NCBI GenBank assembly: GCA_020353055.1
Contig: CP070686.1
Location: 2,060,433 to 2,119,985, forward strand
Length of the DNA: 59,553 nucleotides
Source of the DNA: Caldifarciminota bacterium
GTDB lineage: Bacteria; Hydrothermota; Tepidihabitantia; SM23-42
Direction of reading: 5' to 3'
The translations under genes were made by a program, and so were the position numbers. This document shows positions 59,383 to 59,553 of the stretch, one piece after another; within the stretch, counting starts at the first letter, position 1, and each line of letters opens with the position of its first letter. The notes under the pieces were generated by a model that was given only the letters and a program-made list of their open reading frames with translations, searched no databases and was not told the origin of the DNA.

Positions 59383-59553
59383 TTATTTTAGAAGTACTGC
59401 TTTCTTGACCTGTCGGGTCTCGTCGGTCTCCAAGCGCACAAAGTAAACACCAGCCGGCACCTGACGACCCTGGTCATCAAGACCATTCCAATGGACCGTA
59501 TAATAACCAGGTTCGGTCATTCCCTCAGCCAGGGCTGATATTAAACGACCCGC
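59383..59553 (-). CDS. Secreted protein with T9SS-like C-terminal domain, 3' end only
   Basis: The window's right edge cuts this gene. The visible 56 codons are the end of a sorting domain: YYTVHWNGLDDQGRQVPAGV, YFVRLETDETRQVKKAVLLK, stop. This is the FlgD-like type (HWNG.D..G..VPAGVYF) common in secreted proteins of FCB-like bacteria. What the rest of the protein is cannot be told. Confidence 0.85.
   Translation of the reverse strand, partial: AGRLISALAEGMTEPGYYTVHWNGLDDQGRQVPAGVYFVRLETDETRQVKKAVLLK

Overview
The window looks like a chromosome segment of an uncultured, Gram-negative, FCB-like bacterium. Candidate division WOR-3 (Stahlbacteria) or a close relative is my best guess, but this is an inference that was not checked by search. 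The grounds are: RND/TolC efflux and outer-membrane beta-barrels (a diderm envelope); seven genes or gene remnants ending in a type IX-secretion-like C-terminal domain (PNPF... / PSGVYFLKL...); many YVTN-type beta-propellers; and a mixture of core bacterial genes with tRNAs that lack an encoded CCA. Promoters are easy to read and uniform: TTGACA, 16 (sometimes 17) bp, TATAAT.

Layout. 1-7000: three large secreted repeat proteins in cassettes. The first is flanked by direct repeats that carry a tRNA-Arg 5' half. 7072-8983: a GIY-YIG-like protein, an HELLH protein and a lipoprotein alpha/beta hydrolase. 9222-13721: a tight operon with one clear promoter and a paired ACTAGT site. It encodes six mutually related multipass membrane proteins, one small secreted VIVTAPR protein and a terminal HTH_34-type winged-helix regulator. 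This is the best candidate for an undescribed system. 14165-20640 (minus): an efflux operon (TetR, small outer-membrane protein, TolC-like, adaptor, RND pump) under a TetR-type palindrome that overlaps a consensus promoter. 21005-27287: Crp/Fnr regulator, prfA, prmC, nadK, recN, pgsA, dapF. 27372-29695: rocD and a methyltransferase. 30136-32891: another YVTN protein, a small outer-membrane protein, and decayed remnants of secreted-protein genes.

33166-39743: a TonB-receptor-like barrel followed directly by a complete mannose-family PTS (IIB, IIC, IID, HPr, EI) and a phosphoglucose/phosphomannose isomerase. Together these could import a sugar and feed it to fructose-6-phosphate. 39842-43212: xerC/D, a lipoprotein and a large TPR protein. 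47692-43265 (minus): DUF512 radical SAM protein, der, plsY, gpsA, a MerR-like regulator. 47831-50370: four tRNAs and an FG-GAP secreted protein. 50614-58540: gltX, a JAMM protein, acpS, fabD, an Eis-like acetyltransferase, a sugar nucleotidyltransferase, a TPR protein and a glycosyltransferase. Two of these (JAMM and nucleotidyltransferase) are cut by single in-frame stops. 58828-59553: tRNA-Tyr, tRNA-Thr, large hairpins and the 3' end of another secreted protein.

Several genes have their start codon 5 to 9 bases after a consensus -10 box and no Shine-Dalgarno, which suggests leaderless mRNAs in an organism that otherwise uses strong GGAGG sites.
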